Positions 31,485-44,227 of a stretch of 64,000 nucleotides of DNA are shown here, in pieces. The stretch is from Isoetes taiwanensis. Its lineage: Eukaryota; Streptophyta; Lycopodiopsida; Isoetales; Isoetaceae. The DNA is taken from NCBI GenBank assembly GCA_021234155.1, contig JAJEKV010000137.1, forward strand, positions 1,453,834 through 1,517,833, read 5' to 3'. The notes under the pieces are model-generated. The model was not told the DNA's origin. It made no database searches and saw only the letters and a list, made by a program, of their open reading frames with translations. Within the stretch, counting starts at the first letter, position 1; each line of letters begins with the position of its first letter. The translations under genes and the position numbers were made by a program.

Positions 31485-33215
31485 CTACAGACATTCATGA
31501 AGCTAATACTTTGTTTGAGGCAAATTCTGCTAAGGGTTATGGGCTACCAATCGCTCTTCACCTGGATTCTCTTATGAAGGAAAACAATAACAAGTCCACA
31601 AGTGTTACCTGGGGCTCTCTCTCGCTGCCCAGCAAAGCCGGCGGTCACGGCGAGTCTTCCTGGGAACATGGAACCAATTGTATAAGCGAGTCATGCAACA
31701 CGTGACAAATCATCTACAAACTTAAGGTGTGTGGCATCGAATGACTTTGTCTGATGGGTAGCTCAATCTAGTTTCAGTGACTAGCTGAAAAAAGATTTGC
31801 CTTTGCTTCATAGTGAGAGGGTTTTAGAAGTTATGTTCTTTGTCTCAAGATGCAAGAAAGAGGACATGATGAAGTTCATAAAAACTGACGTCTCTAAGGC
31901 TGCCTCATCATTCCCTCAGAAGTTGGAGACATCGAATGTCCCATCCGTGGGCGTATACGTGGATAATGTCATCATTCGATCAACCGAGAGTGAACATTTT
32001 AAGTATTAGAAAATTTGGTGGCCTATTCTACCTTGATCACACGACTTCATCCTCAACTGATCCTGGGCCTTTTCTTCCAAAATACATGCTGTTTATATTT
32101 GGAACATATATTCTTGACCCGATTTTGTGTGAAATATAATTCAAGTCTTTTGTCAGCTATCCTGGCCCTCATAACCTCAAAATAACTCCTCAATAGGAAT
32201 GAATTTATGCCTTTTGTTCCCACACATGCCTTGATTACGTTGAAAATTCTTTTATACTAAATTTTCGTTCGGGGGAAAAAGATTCAATGAAAAATAAGAT
32301 ATTTTTATGCGTTTTAACTATGCTATGAAATATGAACATAAAAGGCCTTAAAATAGAGAAGGCATTTTAATTTTTAACATTGAGCTTTCGAAGGCAGATG
32401 GGTGGATGGGGCAGCCAGTGGAGATAGGGCGATGAACCAGGCAGGTTTATAGGTGAGGTGGGGCGAAGAAGCAGGTGGTGATCCCTGGCGACGATTGCCT
32501 TGCTTAAACCCTTTCCAGCTTCAAGTTTTCCTCCCTGTTGTAGTCGACAAGTCTATGTTAAATATCTGCATGTTTCTTAAGCCAAAGGGCTCAGATCCGC
32601 TCAGATACTAGTTATTTGCGTCCATTATTTCAACCTAGATTAATAAATACCTATAAGTTTGTGTCTTAATGACAAAATAGTCTGCAGCAGGGCATCCTTG
32701 CCGATAAAATTGTTGCTTGTTCTTTCTAGAAAAATATTCCATTCAAAATACTGCCCATGACTGTTATATATAAACCTCCTTTGATCAAACCCCCTTGTCG
32801 TAGCTTACATGCTTGACTCAAAATGGCACCAATAAAGTTTCAAGAAATTAATCTTTCAAGAGCTCACCATCAAAACCTCTAAATTAGAAACTTTAGCAAA
32901 GACTTGGCCATCAAAAAATGGCTTAATAAAGTCAGTCATTGTATTTATGGAAAGCCAGGCCACACTTAGTGCTAGTTGTGATCTTAAAAACAAATTTGCC
33001 ATGTCAACTTGCAGTGAATCAAACAAGAGTGCCACTCAAATTTGCCATGTTAACTTGTAGTGAACCAGGCTTGAGTGCCAATGGAGGAGATGCTACTCAT
33101 CTCCAAGAAACAAGAACAGGAAATTATAATCAGCCCAACCCCGACAATTTATTCTAGGTCATGAATTTGTTCTGGAGTTCAGTGTTGGAATTTATCAAAA
33201 AACCCTAGCCTAAAG
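31483..33215. other. Unassigned stretch with a local tandem duplication
   Basis: I see no supported gene. A 46-bp unit beginning 'aatttgccatgt.aactt' is duplicated in tandem at about 32993-33080. A fragment reading VGVYVDNVIIRS near 31950 faintly resembles a copia RT active-site region but is too short to call. Confidence 0.35.
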
Positions 33216-33222
33216 AGCAGAG

Positions 33223-33412
33223 CAGATGGCATCTGATGCAGAAATCAAGAAGCTTTGTGATTTCCCTAAATCGGCCACCAACACGGATGCAATTGAGCAG
33301 AATACTGGCAACATTTCTTTGATAAACTAACCACTAACACGGATGCAATTGAGCAGAATACTGGCAATAGTAGCCAAGCTGCCAAGATCATTCAGAAAGT
33401 GTGCAACGATGT
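33223..33412 (+). other. Short duplicated open segment, possible gene fragment
   Basis: An ATG at 33226 opens about 34 codons (MASDAEIKKLCDFPKSATNT...). A ~35-bp piece ('acacggatgcaattgagcagaatactggcaa') is repeated about 53 bp later. Read through the second copy the sequence continues SSQAAKIIQKVCND. It may be a gene 5' end with a small duplication. I do not recognise the protein. Confidence 0.25.
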
Positions 33413-33439
33413 ATAAGGCAAGCAGATGGAATCACAACA

Positions 33440-35295
33440 ACAAAATGGTAATTAGCGACGTCTATAGCGATGTCTGGATCACGTCTGTGTGACGTTTGGC
33501 CACGTGACCTAGACCTCGCTAGAGACACGTCGCATGCAACTTGGTCTAGACGTCGCATGCGATGCAGATAGACGTGACACAGACGTGACCTAGACATCTC
33601 ACAGACGTGACCTACGTGACGTTGACGTGATCGTGCGACATCTAGTAGTTCGCATGAGATGTTGACCAGACTTCACACCTCTGCATAAATATATATAAAT
33701 GATATATAATATTAATTGAATTTAATAAAATAAAAAAATAGAAAATAAAAATATTTAACGTCGCATGTGATGTATTGAACGAAATGAAAAAAAAAATGGA
33801 AAGAATCTCATAGTTATTTACAATATCATGTCTAAGAGGCAAGAAGCAGGTCATTTTTTTTAATTGAAAATGGTATATTGTATTTATATTTTTAAAATAA
33901 TCGCAAAAAGACTCGTATATGGGAGTATCCACCCTTTTAGCCTAGAGTATTCAAAATAGGCTTATAATCATGACCTTGAAAGACGCAAACAAAAAGACTC
34001 TTAAGGGGAGTATCACCCTTTTAGCCTAGAGTATTCAAAATAGGCTAAGTGTAAATATAGTAGCAAGCTAATCTAGCTCTCAGACTCGGTGTAATCATCA
34101 TCCGAGTAAGTGGTCAATGGATGCCTCTCAGTTTGGGATCCATCAGCCGAGGTTTGACGGCTCTCCAAAGTTCGACGCCCCCCTCGCCTGGACTCTCCCA
34201 CGCTCTTGGCTAAGGCTTGATTCATGTGTTCCACCGCTCCTCGCACTCTTTCTTCGCTGAAGCTTGCCCATTCACGCTGTCGCTGGGGTCCCAAGCCCTC
34301 CAACTTTGATGATTCATGTCGCCGCCGCCTTTTTGAACCATGTGAGTCCGTTGCTCCACTACCTCTTGACCTGGGAAGTAATGAGAATGAGCATCTTTAA
34401 CATACTGCAACCAAAGAAGTGTCTGATGCCTAATGAACATATTTACCTGTTGAAATCTCCCTCCAAGTTCCTTGGCACCAAAAAATCTATCGATGTTGCA
34501 TGCCGATAGTCAAAGCCATAGTCAACACTACGTTGATAATGCTAGAAGAATAAGAACAAAGAAGAAAAAATAGAAGAAAAAAAAAAAAAGGAGAGGAAGG
34601 AATAGGGAAAAAAAAAAGAAACAGAATTGAAAGAAGAGAAGGGTGGGAGAAAGAAGAGAAGGGAAAGAGAAGAGAAAAAAGAAAGAGAAGGGGGAAGAAA
34701 GAGAAGCTGGAGGAAAGAAATAAGAGAAGAAAGAGAATGAGGGAAAGAGAAGAAAGAATGAAGAAATAAGAGAAGGAAGGGAAGAAAAGAAGAAATAAGG
34801 AAAGGGAAGGGAAAGAATAAGGAAGGAATGCAAGAGTGAGGATGAAATAGAAGAATGAGGAAGGAAGAAATAAGGGAAGAGAAGGGAAGGGAAGAATAGA
34901 AACATAGAAGAAAGAATGAGGAAACAATGGAGAAGAAAAAGAATGAAGAAAAAAAGAAAACGAGGAAGGAAAGAGATAAAAAAGAAAAAATTGAAATCTA
35001 CCCGAAACCATTCAACAAAACCAATTCAATCTAAAAAATCAAGATGTACTAATAAAAAGAGTGTTTACAAGTCGATCAAGATCCTAGCGCCCGAAATTGC
35101 CCAAAATGGAAGAGAGAAGGAAGTTTAGGAACGCCACCTTAAAAGCCGTCATGGATCCAGTAAAAGGTAGTCAAGTCGCGATGCAACGCCGACATTGCAT
35201 GCGATGTCATTACAAAATTGTATATACGGTTTAACGTCCTATGCGACGTGCATGCGACGTGTTTTGTTATAGCGACGTCTAGCACTTTTTAATTT
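33440..35295. mobile_element. Putative non-autonomous DNA transposon with subterminal ACGTCGCATG repeats
   Basis: Both ends carry clusters of 'gcgacgtcta', 'cgtcgcatgcga' and 'gacgtgac' in varied orientation: left cluster 33445-33660, right cluster 35165-35280. The outermost 'tagcgacgtcta' occurs at both ends in the same orientation, and inverted matches lie just inside. Such arrays are typical of transposase binding regions in CACTA- or Mutator-like elements. I cannot define the terminal inverted repeats or a target duplication. The interior has a 76-codon minus-strand frame (34303-34073) and a long purine tract. Confidence 0.4.
34541..34995 (+). repeat. Long GA-rich purine tract
   Basis: About 450 bp are almost pure purine on the plus strand (gaagaaaaaga-type units of varied length), with very few pyrimidines. 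Such tracts can form triplex structures. The long open frames on the opposite strand (34487-35011) are by-products of this composition, not genes. Confidence 0.85.
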
Positions 35296-35399
35296 TTTGG
35301 GTGCCTTTTTTTTTATCTAATGGTTATGAAAGTTTGTCAAAATCACATTCCGGATTTAGCCAATATTCTATTGCTACTACTTACAAATGTAAGTGGGAT

Positions 35400-36420
35400 G
35401 TTTAAGCCTGGGGTGGCATCTTTGAGCCACGTGTCATGTTTGAGTCTGGGTGACATGTTTGAGCCTATGTGGCATGTTTGAGCTTAGGTGGCATGTTATG
35501 TAGCATGTTTGAGCCTAGGGGCAATGCTTGAGCCTAGGTGACATGTTTGAGTCTAGGGCATGTTCGATCCTAAGGGCAATGCTTGAGCTGGTAGCTGGTG
35601 CCATGTTTGTGTCACGTGTCATATTTGAGCATAGTCACATATTTGAGACTATGTGGCAAGTTTGAGCCTAGGGCATATTTGACCCTAGGGCATGTTCGAA
35701 CCTAGGACATGTTCGAACCAAAAGATGCAATATTATTTTTAACACAATTCTTGATGTTCCTATCTTTACTCACGTTTCCATCTTGATCTTGCAGTTGCTT
35801 CCACGACTAAAAGATGGTGGACACCGAGTCTTTTTGTTCTCTCAAATGACAAAGATGCTTTGACATTATAGAGGACTTTTTATATTTTCTCGTTGATTCA
35901 TTTTTCAGGTTTGATTCCTTAGATGGCAGGATATGTTTGCCTGAATTTCATTTCCAGCTTTGGTCTTGACCGGTTTCAGGCTTATCCCATTTTTATTCCT
36001 TGAAGTGTTTTGATTAACAGAATGGAAATACAGGTTCGCCGGAAAGGCAGAAATTGATCCAGAATTTTAATTATCCTCACAATTCCACATTCATCTTCGT
36101 AATTTCCACTAGGGTTGGAGCTCTAGGCATAAACTTGGTAAGTGCCACACAAATAAAGAAAAGGTCTGATGTATATGTGATTTCTGTTAACAACCGACTG
36201 CAGATACTGTCATCATTTATGATATGCCAGGTAGCTAGCATGTTTGAGCCACGTGCCATATTTGAGCCTAGGTGGCATGTTTGAACTTGTGTGGCATGTT
36301 TGAGCCTAGGGCATGTTCAATCCTAGGGGCAATGATTGATTAGGTGGCATATTTGAGCCTAAGGCATGTTGGATCCTAGTGGCAATGCGTGAGCTGGTGG
36401 CATGTTTGTGCCACATTCTT
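35400..36420 (+). repeat. 'gcatgtttgagcctagg' minisatellite in two blocks
   Basis: A degenerate unit of about 20-30 bp (gcatgtttgagcctaggtg) is repeated many times at 35400-35720 and again at 36235-36420. The two blocks flank the SNF2-like fragment. No coding potential is evident. Confidence 0.75.
35795..36137 (+). pseudogene. SNF2-family chromatin-remodelling helicase fragment
   Basis: Two exon-like pieces of a SNF2 helicase C-terminal lobe. The first follows a splice acceptor ('cttgatcttgcag', ending 35794) and reads LLPRLKDGGHRVFLFSQMTKML, the family motif IV region. One extra T near 35860 then breaks the frame. The second (about 36033-36137) reads GSPERQKLIQNFN and then FVISTRVGALGINL, the motif V region, and ends at a good donor (TTG|GTAAGT). 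Intact SNF2 proteins move nucleosomes using ATP. The rest of the gene is absent here, so this is a relic or captured fragment. I cannot assign the subfamily. Confidence 0.75.
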
Positions 36421-36425
36421 TGTTT

Positions 36426-38935
36426 GACTTGGGGAAGGGTGCCAGCTTGTTGGCCAACAACAGGCTGCCTGGACAATTCTAATGCTAACTCTTTGATTTA
36501 AACCTTGTTCAAAAATTGGCATATATGCTGGTGATGACTTAGAAAGCCAACTGATAAAAGACCAGAATTTAAGTTTGTACTATGCATTAATTACGAATTT
36601 ATGAATGTCTTGCTACTCCAAAAGCAGCCCTGGACATCCAATTGCCACATGTGGAGGAAAACAGATCCAACTTCTGGGCCATGTTCGAAAGGTAGAAGAC
36701 CAAAACTCTGCCCCCGAAACGCAAAGCCTTCAAGAACCTAACAACTCACAGGGTTTACATTTCGGAGGCCTATCTTTGTCAGATTCGACTTGGACCTTGC
36801 GCCATGTCTTGGGGAGGGGGGAGGGAGGGAAGGTTGACGCTAGAGCATGGTCCTTAAAAGCCCCCTGGAGCGAGCTTGCCCCAAGAGCTCTCCTGAAGGC
36901 CCTGGTGATGGAGCAAATTCCCCTCTCTGGAACCATGATTTGGCTCTGCCAATGGACTCAAAACATCGACATGGCCCTACGACCAAGTTTCATGGCCAGT
37001 CAATTGGCCTAGGAGGTGGATGCTGGATAGTGCCGTGTAGGGCATAAGTGCTTTTTTTTGCAAAACTGACCGTATAACTTGCTCCCTAGGGTAATTTTGC
37101 TATTCTGGATGGCTTGGTAAAGTCGAGTTGCCAATCTAGAGCATCCTCAGTGCCCAAAAGACAAAACACTTCGGTTTCCACACGGTTGCCTGCATAATGT
37201 TTCACGGTTTGATAACTTCAACCGGACTGATCTTGGATTTTTTTGGACCTACTCAAAGCAGGGCATTTGAACGGAGGATTCAATGGTCGGATGTGGGAAC
37301 CGAGCTCCGGCGAGGGGGCCCTGCCAGGATAGGCTGCCTCAGGAATTTGTTTGGGACCTGGATCCTGGGGTCTCGATTCGCCCCCTCGTGAGGTGGTCGG
37401 TCAAGATTCTGCTCTTGTTTAACTTGGAAAAGGGTGCTAGTTCGGGCATCAGTCGCCCGAACTGCTCCAATGCTAACTCTTTGATTTAAACCTTGTCCGA
37501 AAATTCGAAAAACTGACCTGTATGCTGGTGATGACTTGGGAAGCCAGTTGACAAAAAACTAGATTTTATAAATGTCTTGCTACTCCAAAAGTAGCCCTGG
37601 ACTTCCACTTGCCACATTTGGAGAACGACATATCCAAACTCCATTCTGTCAGGTCCCTTTATTTTGCATTCTCAACTACAGCTTCTTGGCTTTGTCCCAA
37701 ATGCAAATTCGGCCCTCAAAACGCAAACCCTTCAAGAACCTGGCAACTCACAGGATTTACGTTTTGGAAGCTCTATCCGTGTCAGATTTGACTAAGACCT
37801 TGCATTGTGTCTTTATGTAGAGGGGGGTGTTGACGCCATAGCACGAACCCAAAAAACCACCCAGAAGTAGCTTGCCCGAAGAGTCCTCTCGCAAAGGCCC
37901 TGGCGATGGATGGGCAAATTCCCCTCTCTGGAACCATGATTTGGCTCTGACAATGGACTCAGAACATTGACATTGCCCTAGGGACCAAGTTTCATAGCCA
38001 GAAGAGCAACCCTTCTCAAAGAAGCGCCAAGTAGCTCATGTCCAACACACTTGTAGTCAATTGGCCTAGGAGGTGGATGCTGGATACTACCGTGTAGGGC
38101 ATAAGTGTTTCTTTCTTTTGCAAATCTAACCATGTAACTTGCTCCCTAGGGTAAGTTTTCCATTCCGGATGATTTGGCAAAGTCAAATTGCCAATCAGGA
38201 GGAACTGCAGTGCCCGAGCGATAAAACACGTCATTTTCTATATGGTTGCCCGCAGGACACTTCGTAGTTTGATATGTTCTTCCAGACCAATCTTGGATTT
38301 TTTTGGACCTCCTCGAAGAAGGGCCCTTGAACGGAGGATTCAATGGTCAGATAGGGGAATCGAGCTCTGAGGGGCTGGTCATTAGCATACGGCCTACACC
38401 CTCCTCCTCTGGGGGAGGGGGGAGGGGATGCTGCTAAGAAAAGCTACCTCGAGTTTTTGGGGCTTGGATCCTGGGGTCTGGACTCTCCCCTCTAGTGAGG
38501 CGGCCCTATAAGGTCCTGGCCTTGTTTGACTTGGGGAAGGGTGCCAGCTCGGCTGCCCAACAACAAGCTGCCCGAACCGTTCTAATGCTAACTCTTTGAT
38601 CTAAACCTTGTCCAAAAATTCAGAAAATTGGCCTGGATGTTGGTGATGACTTAGGAAGCCAGCTGACAAAAAACCAGAATTTAATTTCGTACTATGCATT
38701 GATTAACAAATTTGTGAATGTCTTGTTACCGCAATAGCGAAACTCGACTTCTAATTGCCACATCAAGAGGAGGACAGATCCAAACTCCATTCCGGCAGCC
38801 TTCCTTGCTTCGAAAGTTATCAATCGCAGCTTTAAGGCCACGTCCCAAGTGCAAAAGACCAAAACTCGACCTCCAAAATGCAAACCCTTCAAGAAACTTC
38901 CAACACATTGAGTTGAAATTCTACAGAGACGATGA
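36426..38935 (+). repeat. Tandem repeat with ~1.0-1.1 kb unit, about 2.5 copies
   Basis: Units start near 36426, 37419 and 38526. Each opens with 'acttgg.gaa.agggtgc.ag', then 'tgctaactctttgat' and 'tgaatgtcttgctactcc'. Copies one and two also share 'gaacggaggattcaatggtc'. The third copy is partial. Open frames in the same place in each unit (36605, 37572, 38718) are divergent and broken, so I do not call them genes. It may be an expanded intergenic repeat or part of a larger transposon. Confidence 0.75.
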
Positions 38936-39162
38936 CTGATGCTAGAAACAATTACCTAAATGGTTAATAGAAGCATGTCACATCCAGCACTTGTCTAAAT
39001 TAATCTCCATCCAAAGACTTGCCTCCCCGGGTGCCCCGGATACCTCTCGTGGTGCTGGCGGCAGCCCCAACTCCCCTGGCACCCTACCCGGGCGAGCAAT
39101 GACACCGCTGCTCGTGATCACTCGGCCGATTTTCGTGATTGGAACAAGCGCAAGGTTCCGGA

Positions 39163-39433
39163 GGGTGTAAATTCTTTACTGGTGGTCAAAAAGCACTGTC
39201 CAGACAAGTGCTTTAACTGCTAAAAATCTCACATCCAACGTGAATTTGACATGCATATTGTGTTTGAAAATTGAGTATTACAAATAATAAATGTGTCTAA
39301 AAAATATTAAAGTAGGGAAAATGAGGTACCAACTAATATAATTATTTTGTAACATCAAATTTTGTATTAGCTAAGTGCTTTATGTGCTAAGTGTCACGTC
39401 GAAAGTTGTACACCACCAAAGAATTTACACCCC
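39163..39433. mobile_element. MITE (271 bp) with GGGTGTAAATTCTTT ends
   Basis: The left end reads GGGTGTAAATTCTTT followed by 'actggtggt'. The right end is the complement with 'ggtggt' directly adjoining, so the inverted repeats are about 21 bp with a 3-bp indel. The interior is AT-rich and non-coding. The target duplication is unclear, so the superfamily is unassigned. It appears to lie within or at the edge of the LINE relic at 39.0-44.2 kb. Confidence 0.65.
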
Positions 39434-39439
39434 GAGTGT

Positions 39440-42400
39440 GTAGGACTGCCCGTGTTCAAGAGGCTCAAATTTGTGGAGGATCATCACTGTTGACTCGCAG
39501 CAGCTCTTCCGCAGACTCCATGGATAGATATTGATCATACCAGGCATGTTCGCACCATTGAGAATCTAGTTTCATTTGGCGGTATTGGGCTACTTCACCA
39601 AGTTACATATTGGACACGAGGAGGTTTAGATCTTGGCTTGCCGGACATCCGAGGCGGATTGGTTTGCCTGTATCGGGCTCAAATTCCTACCAAATAATTT
39701 CTTCATTATCATGTTTGAGGCCGAGTCTTCCGCGGCGGCAATTGGTTAGTCGGGGAGTGGATACTTTGGGTGAATCTTATGTGTGTATCAAGATATACTC
39801 CGCAATGTCCACCAGTTCTTTGACAAATGTTAAAACTTGCGTTGGTTCCGTGATTCGTGATCTTCCTCCCGATCCGAGGGTGCCCGATTTCTTGGTTTCT
39901 ATGGCTAATGGCCCGGGTGTATATTTGGCTCATTCTATTGTGCAGTGTCCCCAGATCCTGTGTTGCTCGCCGCTTTGCAGCCGCGCCCACTTCTCTTCCA
40001 AAGGCGTAGTGGTCCGTGATTTTCTTCCGATTGAAGCTTTTGAATGGCTCGAGATCCGACGGATGTTTCCATCTATTGTGCTACCATCCCACCCCGCTGA
40101 TGATCCCGCCGGTGCTTGTGATGTGATAGGGGCTGCGGTGCTTATGCAGGGGACCAGATTCCTCCTCGCTCCCGAGGCAACAGTGCAGGGACCTCCGTGG
40201 TGCAAAGGAGTAGAGTTGGACGAGGTGGTGTGGGTGGGGAGAGGTGGTGGGGACGAGGCCGGGCAAAGCTTGTCGCCGGCTGCCCATTGGATGGCGGGGC
40301 TAGGGGGCGTGGTGGCTCGGGAGGGCTCGATGATTTGGTTGTGGCTAGGTCTCGAGGACAGGGCTGCGGGAGGGGCTGGTGATCCCGCTGGGGATGTCCC
40401 GATAGCGGCAGATGTGCCGAAAGCATGAGGTGGCGTGGCTGAGCAGCCCGCTGGAGGTAGAGACTAGTGTGGCCCATGACTCCCATGGAGGTGTTCGGGG
40501 ACTTCCAACACGTGTTGAAGTGGAATGTCACGAGCGGCCGTGGATCACATTGCCGTGATTAATCCTCCGCTCTAGATGATGACTCGTGGGAGGGGGCTGA
40601 TGGCCTAGTGGGTAGGCATGGGGTCTGACACTTCTCCTCCCGGATGAATAGGTCGATCCTTAGTTGGAATGTGCGGGGTGCGGTCCCCGAGTCGTAAGAG
40701 GGCTCGTGTTTCTTTGGCACTTCGCGCTAAGGCCCCGATATTGTTTGCATTCAGAGCATAAGTGTCACAAGGGTGATATGTCCAGTGCTCATGAATATGG
40801 TTGGTAGGCGCTTTGCCTCCATTGCTTCTTCTTCCGGGTGGACTAGTGGGGGTACTCTTATTGCTTGGAGGATGGATGCGGTCACGCACTGACAAATGAT
40901 GTGTTTGGTTTGGGGCACAATTAAGTGGTTGGAGGGAGGGCAAGAGTGGGGATTGTTAATGTTTATGCCCCTAATCAGCCTTCTCACGGGTGCTTTTTAT
41001 GGGCCACAACCCGGAATAAGTTATGAGCCCTTGGTGGGTTGTAGGTCGCTTGGTTGCCGTTAGGGGACTTCAATATGGTAGAGCGAGTAGAGGATCGCCT
41101 GTTCGGGAACCCGTGTTGTGGATGGGTTTGAGAGGGATCAATAGTCTCGCTTTGTTGCACTTGGCCTTGGTTGAGGTCCCTGGGACTTGTCTTTCACCCA
41201 TTGTAATAGGCAGATTGGTGCGGCCGGGATATGCTAGGCATGACCGGTGCTATGCTTCCCATGCGACCGGATGGTGTGCCCTCTTTGCACCGTAGTAACA
41301 TTCTCGCCTACCTCCATTTCTGATCATTACCCTCGTGTCTTGTCCAACCAGGGTGCGGTTGCCTCTTGGTCTCTAGGATCTGTGGTTCCGCTTTGAACAC
41401 CCTACCGGGCCGATGCGCATTTCTACCAAAGGCCGTGAGTTGTGGCTTGATACCTTTTCATCTCCTCAAGGGTATATCCGTATGGTGACCGTGTTGGCTG
41501 GGTGAAGCCGCTTTTGCCAAGGTCTTTGGTCCGCAGCGTGCAAAGAGGAGTGGCAGGAGTTGCATGGTCTATATCGAGTTGGAGCGCATTCGAAAAGCAG
41601 CCTTTCCGATGGCATTAGGAGAATGCGCAGTTGCAACAGATTGTTGCTCCTCGAGCGTTAAAGTGCGTGCGGCGCGGTGAAGGCTGCCCTTACCCGTTGA
41701 AGGAGGGGGACACAAGTTCGCCTTGTTCTTTAGAACAGCCTAGGCAAATGGGCGATATGCAAAAGATCTATGGCTCTTTTGCTTTGCCCGGGATGGCCGG
41801 ACTTTGGAGGATCCCGCTGATTTGGCAGAGGTATGTGCATGCTCATTTCTCGTGTTTTTCGCACAAATAAGACTCTTCTCTATGAACAGAGATGCAGGAG
41901 CTTGTTTTGGGGGTCAAGCCATCTATTCTTCTTCCTCACCAAATAAGGAGAGCTTGGAGAGCAGAGCTCCGTGAGGATTTAGCTGAGGCATGTATGTGCA
42001 TGGCCAAGGATAAATATCCCGGGCTGGATGGCATCCCCTCGTGGAGTTCTTCAGCACTTATTGGGAAAGGGTTGGTGAGTCCGTGTACCGTGTGTAACTT
42101 GAGTTGTCGCAAGCCTTCTCAAATGGATAGGATCTTGAATACCGCATGCATTTCCTTGATTCCTAAGGTTGCTAAGCAGCTCTACTATTAATGATTGAGG
42201 CCTATCTCCTTGTTGTCCTCTCAGGTATAAGATTATTGCGAAAGCCCCGGCAGAGAAGTTGAAGCCGTTGTTGACTTTTCCATTAGTAAGGTGCACCGGG
42301 TTTGTCTCGACATCTTGACTAATGTTGTCGCAGCCTTATGAGGGCCTTTTATTGGGCCAGAGAACATGTCAGGCATTGCCTATCTTAAGCTTGACTTTGC

Positions 42401-44225
42401 TAAAGCTTACGATAGTGTCCGCTGGGGAGTTCTTGTCTCGCCATGATGTTAGCATTAGGTCGTGGGTCCACGCTTTTACGAGACAACATGAAGTCGCATA
42501 GGTCAAGACGGCTACGGTGGTGTGCTGGTGAACCCTCCACCTTTTCTCCTTAGGCGTAGGGTGCGCCGGGGGTGTCCTTTGGCACCGCTTTTTGTTTACG
42601 ATTGCGGCGAGGCACTATCTCGCTTGTTTTGGTCAGAGGGAGGAGGGGTGGTGGATGGGCTTCGATGCGTGATGATAGCCAGCCAGATTATTAACCAGTT
42701 TGCCGATGACACTTTCCTCTTCTTGGTGGCGTAAGAGAGGAATTTATGGAATGTGAAGGGTTTGCTAGATACTTTCTCCTTGGCCCCGCATTATTCTCGA
42801 ATTGGGGTAAATGCTCGCATTATGGGCCCGGGCTTGACTCGCCTCCCCTTGTTTGACTCTATTCCCTTGGAAGGTGCTTCCGTGTAATGTGTGTACTAAG
42901 TCATGGGTATTCCCTTTGGAGGGGATGTTTCCATGGGGAGGGTGTGGGATGAGATTTTGGTGGGTTGCGTAAAACACCTCAATTGGTGGAAGGGTAGCAA
43001 GTTGTCCATGGCGGTGTAGGATCACTATTGCCAAGTCAAGATTTGTAGCACTCATGTGTATACATCATCCGGCGATGTTAGCCCCCGAGGGTAAGATACG
43101 TGCTTTGGATAAGATTGTTCAAAATTTTGTGTGGGGCGGGATGATGAAGGGGCAGCTTGTTAAAGTGGCTTGGTGGAAGTGTTCTCGCGCCCCTGGAGGA
43201 TGGGGGCTTGGCCATTCTCGATTTGGCGCCGCATAGTAAGGTGTTGGTCTCTAAGTTTGTATGTAGCATTCTGCAGGATGGAGCATCTTCTCCTCGGTGC
43301 GGCGCCGTTGTCGCAGCCTCTTCGCCATTGTGTGGCATTTGGGAAGTCGCCCTGGCATGTAGAGTTGCCCCGGCAATCGCTGTATGGTCTCCAGCTTTTC
43401 CCACATGCATCCCCTTTTCTCAAGGGGGTGTTATGGCTTTGATCATGTGCGGTGCTCTTCCAGCCTATGCCTCGCTTTATCACCACTCTTCTCCCTTCTT
43501 GTGGGTTCCTCTCGGCCTCAAGACTTGCCCTTTGGCTGCCACATCGCATGCTCTGGACGAGGGGCCCGGCCCGAGGCGAAGCCGCCGCGGCTCACCTTGG
43601 AGGATTGGTATTGGGGTGGTCACTAGCTTTGTGGGAGTTCTTTTCGAAGCTCGCTGCATGAGGGGCAAAGGACCGCTATTCGGGAACAAGTGGCGTGGAG
43701 TATTCCGCTACATATACCTATAGTCCTCAGATGATGTGGTGGTGCGTGTTTGAAGGTTCATTCGATGTTGTGTCTTCTTGTTTTGTGCGGTCTTGTTACC
43801 GGGTGTCGGCTATTCATGACACACTCGCCCCTTCGTGCAAGTGGTCTCGCAGCCTTCCTGCTCCTCGATGGCGCCGGGCTTGACGGGACATGGAGCTCAC
43901 TTCCCCACCGGGTTAGGGTGCTTCTGGGTGTGTGGTGCGCCAGATCGTGGTGAATGCCCTTGTGAGTCGGGCTTTAGGCGGGTGTGAGCCCTTCTCTCGC
44001 CTTTGTTGTGGCCTTCATCGTGAGACCGTGGAGCATTGTCCGGTTTTATGCCCTCACCTGCGTGCTGCCCGGGATTGGGTTAGGGCTCGCTTCGTGAGAT
44101 TGACTAGCCGCCAGCTTGCCGCTCATGTGTATCCCGGTGCTTGGCCGCTTTTGCGACAAAGAAGCCTTGCATCCGCAGGCGCGGGCCTGGTTGGGGTGAC
44201 TGATTTGGAAGCGCGCGTTGTGGAT
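39440..44225 (+). mobile_element. Decayed LINE, plus strand
   Basis: A non-LTR retrotransposon relic of the same general class as the other two LINEs but more GC-rich and diverged. The endonuclease start is at about 40644 (NRSILSWNVRGAV). RT follows with MDRILNTACISLIPK (42124), YLKLDFAKAYDSVRW (about 42390), RRGCPLAPLFV and the catalytic box QFADDTFLFLVA near 42700, then IVQNFVWGG (43110). The zf-RVT tail with HRETVEHCPVLCPHL is at about 44010. Frame changes occur every few hundred bases. The 3' end is lost where the LTR at about 44228 begins. A plus-strand frame at 39610-40428 may be part of ORF1. Confidence 0.82.
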
Positions 44226-44227
44226 CT

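Noticed and set aside
31797-32009. Possible copia reverse-transcriptase relic (YVDN)
   Set aside because: Only about a dozen residues resemble the YVDD region, with no other RT motif nearby.
33440-33640. CRISPR-like appearance of repeated cgtcgcatg motifs
   Set aside because: Repeat units differ in length, orientation and spacing, and the context is a plant nuclear genome; they look like transposon subterminal repeats.
34487-35011. Long Phe/Ser/Leu-rich minus-strand frame of 174 codons
   Set aside because: It is produced entirely by the GA-rich tract; absence of stops reflects composition.
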